Shown piece after piece: positions 34,132 to 35,210 of a stretch of 35,210 nucleotides of DNA. Positions within the stretch are counted from its first letter, which is position 1. Every line of letters starts with the position of its first letter. Source of the stretch: Enterobacter sp. (lineage in GTDB: Bacteria; Pseudomonadota; Gammaproteobacteria; Enterobacterales; Enterobacteriaceae); NCBI GenBank assembly GCA_022649305.1, contig JALCNW010000047.1, positions 1 through 35,210 of the forward strand. The letters are read 5' to 3'. Made by a program: the position numbers and the translations under genes. The notes beneath the pieces were generated by a model. The model saw only the letters and a list, made by a program, of their open reading frames with translations. It did not search any database and had not been told where the DNA came from.

Positions 34132-34835
34132 TCTTTTTCCTGCTGAAGGTTCGGGGCAGCCAGTAGCGCCTGGCACGCCTTCATCGCGCGTTGGCCGTCG
34201 CCATCCTGAATTGCATCCACAATGGCCCGGTGCTGATCCAGTTTGACCACTTCATTCTGAGTAATAGAAGTAAAGTAGGTGTGATAGACAGAATGGAACA
34301 GGGATGCAAATGAGGTCAGGAAGGGATTACCACTCATGTGATAGATATGTTCATGCCATGCCATATCGACTTCAATCCAGCGCTCGCGGTTAAAATGCTT
34401 CTTCAGGAAGGTCATTTCCTCCATCAAGGTATTCAACTGCGCTTTTTGTTCTGCGCTCCCCAACATAGCGGCGAGTAAACACGCCTGAGGTTCAAGGCTG
34501 CTTCGCATCACCAGAAAATGGTCGATGACTTGATGGAAGTTCTCTTCGGTCATCCACCATGAAAGCAATTCTTGATCGAGGAAGTTCCAGTTACCCTGGG
34601 GCATGACTCGCGTGCCAATGCGCGGTCGTGGCAAAACCATGCCTTTCGCGGTTAAGGTTTTTACCGCTTCACGAACGGCGGTACGGCTTACCCCAAACTG
34701 TTCGCCCAATTCCATTTCACCTGGCAGAATGCTTCCGGGAGCATATTTTCCCACCAGAATCCGCTGAGCCAGCTTTTCTGCTAACACATAAGATAGGTTT
34801 TTTTGTGCTGCCAGCTGTTGTGCGCTTAAGGGCAT
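34128..34835 (-). CDS. yieP: GntR-family (FadR/FCD subgroup) transcriptional regulator YieP
   Basis: This is a DNA-binding regulator with an N-terminal winged helix (residues about 12-80, with [20 protein letters not shown] as the recognition part and PRPRIGTRV as wing). An all-helical FCD ligand domain follows. It has 235 residues against 230 in E. coli, with a tail ending NLQQEKE that reaches the hsrA start. Overlap with hsrA (4 bp) suggests it controls the exporter. In E. coli its ligand is not known to me. Confidence 0.93.
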   Translation of the reverse strand: MPLSAQQLAAQKNLSYVLAEKLAQRILVGKYAPGSILPGEMELGEQFGVSRTAVREAVKTLTAKGMVLPRPRIGTRVMPQGNWNFLDQELLSWWMTEENFHQVIDHFLVMRSSLEPQACLLAAMLGSAEQKAQLNTLMEEMTFLKKHFNRERWIEVDMAWHEHIYHMSGNPFLTSFASLFHSVYHTYFTSITQNEVVKLDQHRAIVDAIQDGDGQRAMKACQALLAAPNLQQEKE

Positions 34836-34984
34836 AACTCATATTCCTTATTTGTTCATGCTGTTAAGTATGCCATCTGGAATGTGATTGTGGCTGCAAA
34901 TACACCAAATAGAGCAATTAGTAGCTTGATAAAGACGGTTTTGGTGAAAAAAAACACGGTTGGAAATTATTTCTTATTTTCCTC
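34836..34984. promoter_or_regulatory. yieP / rrn upstream region with UP element
   Basis: The 149 bp between the yieP start and the rRNA P1 promoter are AT-rich. Near P1, ttggaaattatttcttattttcctc (34960-34984) has the A/T tracts of an UP element. Fis sites are expected upstream, but I could not place them. The yieP promoter must also lie here on the minus strand. Confidence 0.55.
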
Positions 34985-35012
34985 TTGCCACCTCAGAATA
35001 ACTCCCTATAAT
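34985..35012 (+). promoter_or_regulatory. rRNA operon promoter P1
   Basis: TTGCCA (34985-34990), a 16-bp spacer and TATAAT (35007-35012), followed by a GC-rich discriminator gcgcctcc, predict a start near 35021. This is the standard enteric rrn P1, regulated by ppGpp and growth rate. Downstream of yieP in E. coli lies rrnC. Confidence 0.93.
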
Positions 35013-35104
35013 GCGCCTCCACTGACACGGAACAACGGCTTACAGGCCGCCGGGTTAGCGGGGTTCAGAGATGAACGCCAGCGGAGAAAAGCGAAAATAA
35101 ACGC

Positions 35105-35132
35105 TTGACTCTGAATGAGGAAAACGTATTAT
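35105..35132 (+). promoter_or_regulatory. rRNA operon promoter P2
   Basis: TTGACT (35105-35110), a 16-bp spacer and TATTAT (35127-35132) form P2, about 120 bp downstream of P1, as in E. coli. Confidence 0.92.
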
Positions 35133-35142
35133 ACGGGACCTC

Positions 35143-35182
35143 GCAACGGTGAGCGAAAGCCGCGTTGCACTGCTCTTTAACA
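35143..35182 (+). promoter_or_regulatory. rRNA leader antitermination signals boxB and boxA
   Basis: A hairpin with arms gcaacg and cgttgc spans 35143-35168 (boxB-like), followed by boxA tgctctttaaca (35171-35182). These Nus-factor signals precede the 16S gene, which is outside the window. Only the leader to base 35210 is present. Confidence 0.88.
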
Positions 35183-35210
35183 ATTTATCAGACAATCTGT
35201 GTGGGCACTC

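Noticed and set aside
34884..35108. Open frame of 74 codons over the rRNA promoter region
   Set aside because: It overlaps P1 and ends in P2 of the rRNA operon; no coding signal.
35183..35210. Start of the 16S rRNA gene
   Set aside because: The window ends in the leader after boxA; no mature 16S sequence is present, so no rRNA feature is listed.

Overview
This window is the replication-origin neighbourhood of a gamma-proteobacterium of the family Enterobacteriaceae. Almost every protein is close to its Escherichia coli counterpart in length and sequence, and the gene order pst - glmS - glmU - atp operon - rsmG - mnmG - oriC - mioC - asnC - asnA - viaA - ravA - kup - rbs operon - hsrA - yieP - rrn is the classical enteric order. 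It is not E. coli K-12: a 699-residue family 9 pectate lyase gene and a small-ORF locus sit between glmU and atpC, and the sequence diverges throughout. A Citrobacter, Enterobacter, Klebsiella or Lelliottia type relative fits, but the genus cannot be fixed from this window alone.

Left part (1-9000). On the minus strand lie phosphate-uptake genes (partial pstA, pstC, pstS with a PhoB-type promoter), then glmS and glmU, which make UDP-GlcNAc. The glmS terminator region is an unoccupied attTn7 site. A dispersed palindromic repeat lies between glmU and glmS. On the plus strand, divergent from glmU, is a secreted PL9 pectate lyase preceded by a very good KdgR-type operator. Behind it, on the minus strand, is a 23-codon ORF with a ribosome-binding site and two consensus CRP sites upstream.

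Middle part (9000-20500). The complete nine-gene ATP synthase operon atpIBEFHAGDC reads on the minus strand and ends in a strong terminator. rsmG and mnmG (rRNA and tRNA modification) follow. oriC has three 13-mers, four recognisable DnaA boxes and about a dozen GATC sites. mioC and asnC read towards the origin.

Right part (20500-35210). asnA (asparagine synthetase) converges end-to-end with the ravA-viaA MoxR/VWA pair. kup (potassium uptake) and the complete ribose operon rbsDACBKR read on the plus strand. The rbs promoter has two RbsR-type operators 79 bp apart, one overlapping a CRP-like site at about -61.5. hsrA and its upstream neighbour yieP read on the minus strand, and hsrA overlaps the end of rbsR by 53 bp. 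The window ends in the promoter and leader of an rRNA operon (P1, P2, boxB, boxA), just before the 16S gene.

Most of the window is conserved core genome. The parts most worth a second look are the accessory segment 6305-9000 (PL9 lyase, KdgR operator, CRP-linked small ORF) and the rbs control region. I see no insertion sequence, prophage, CRISPR array or tRNA gene.
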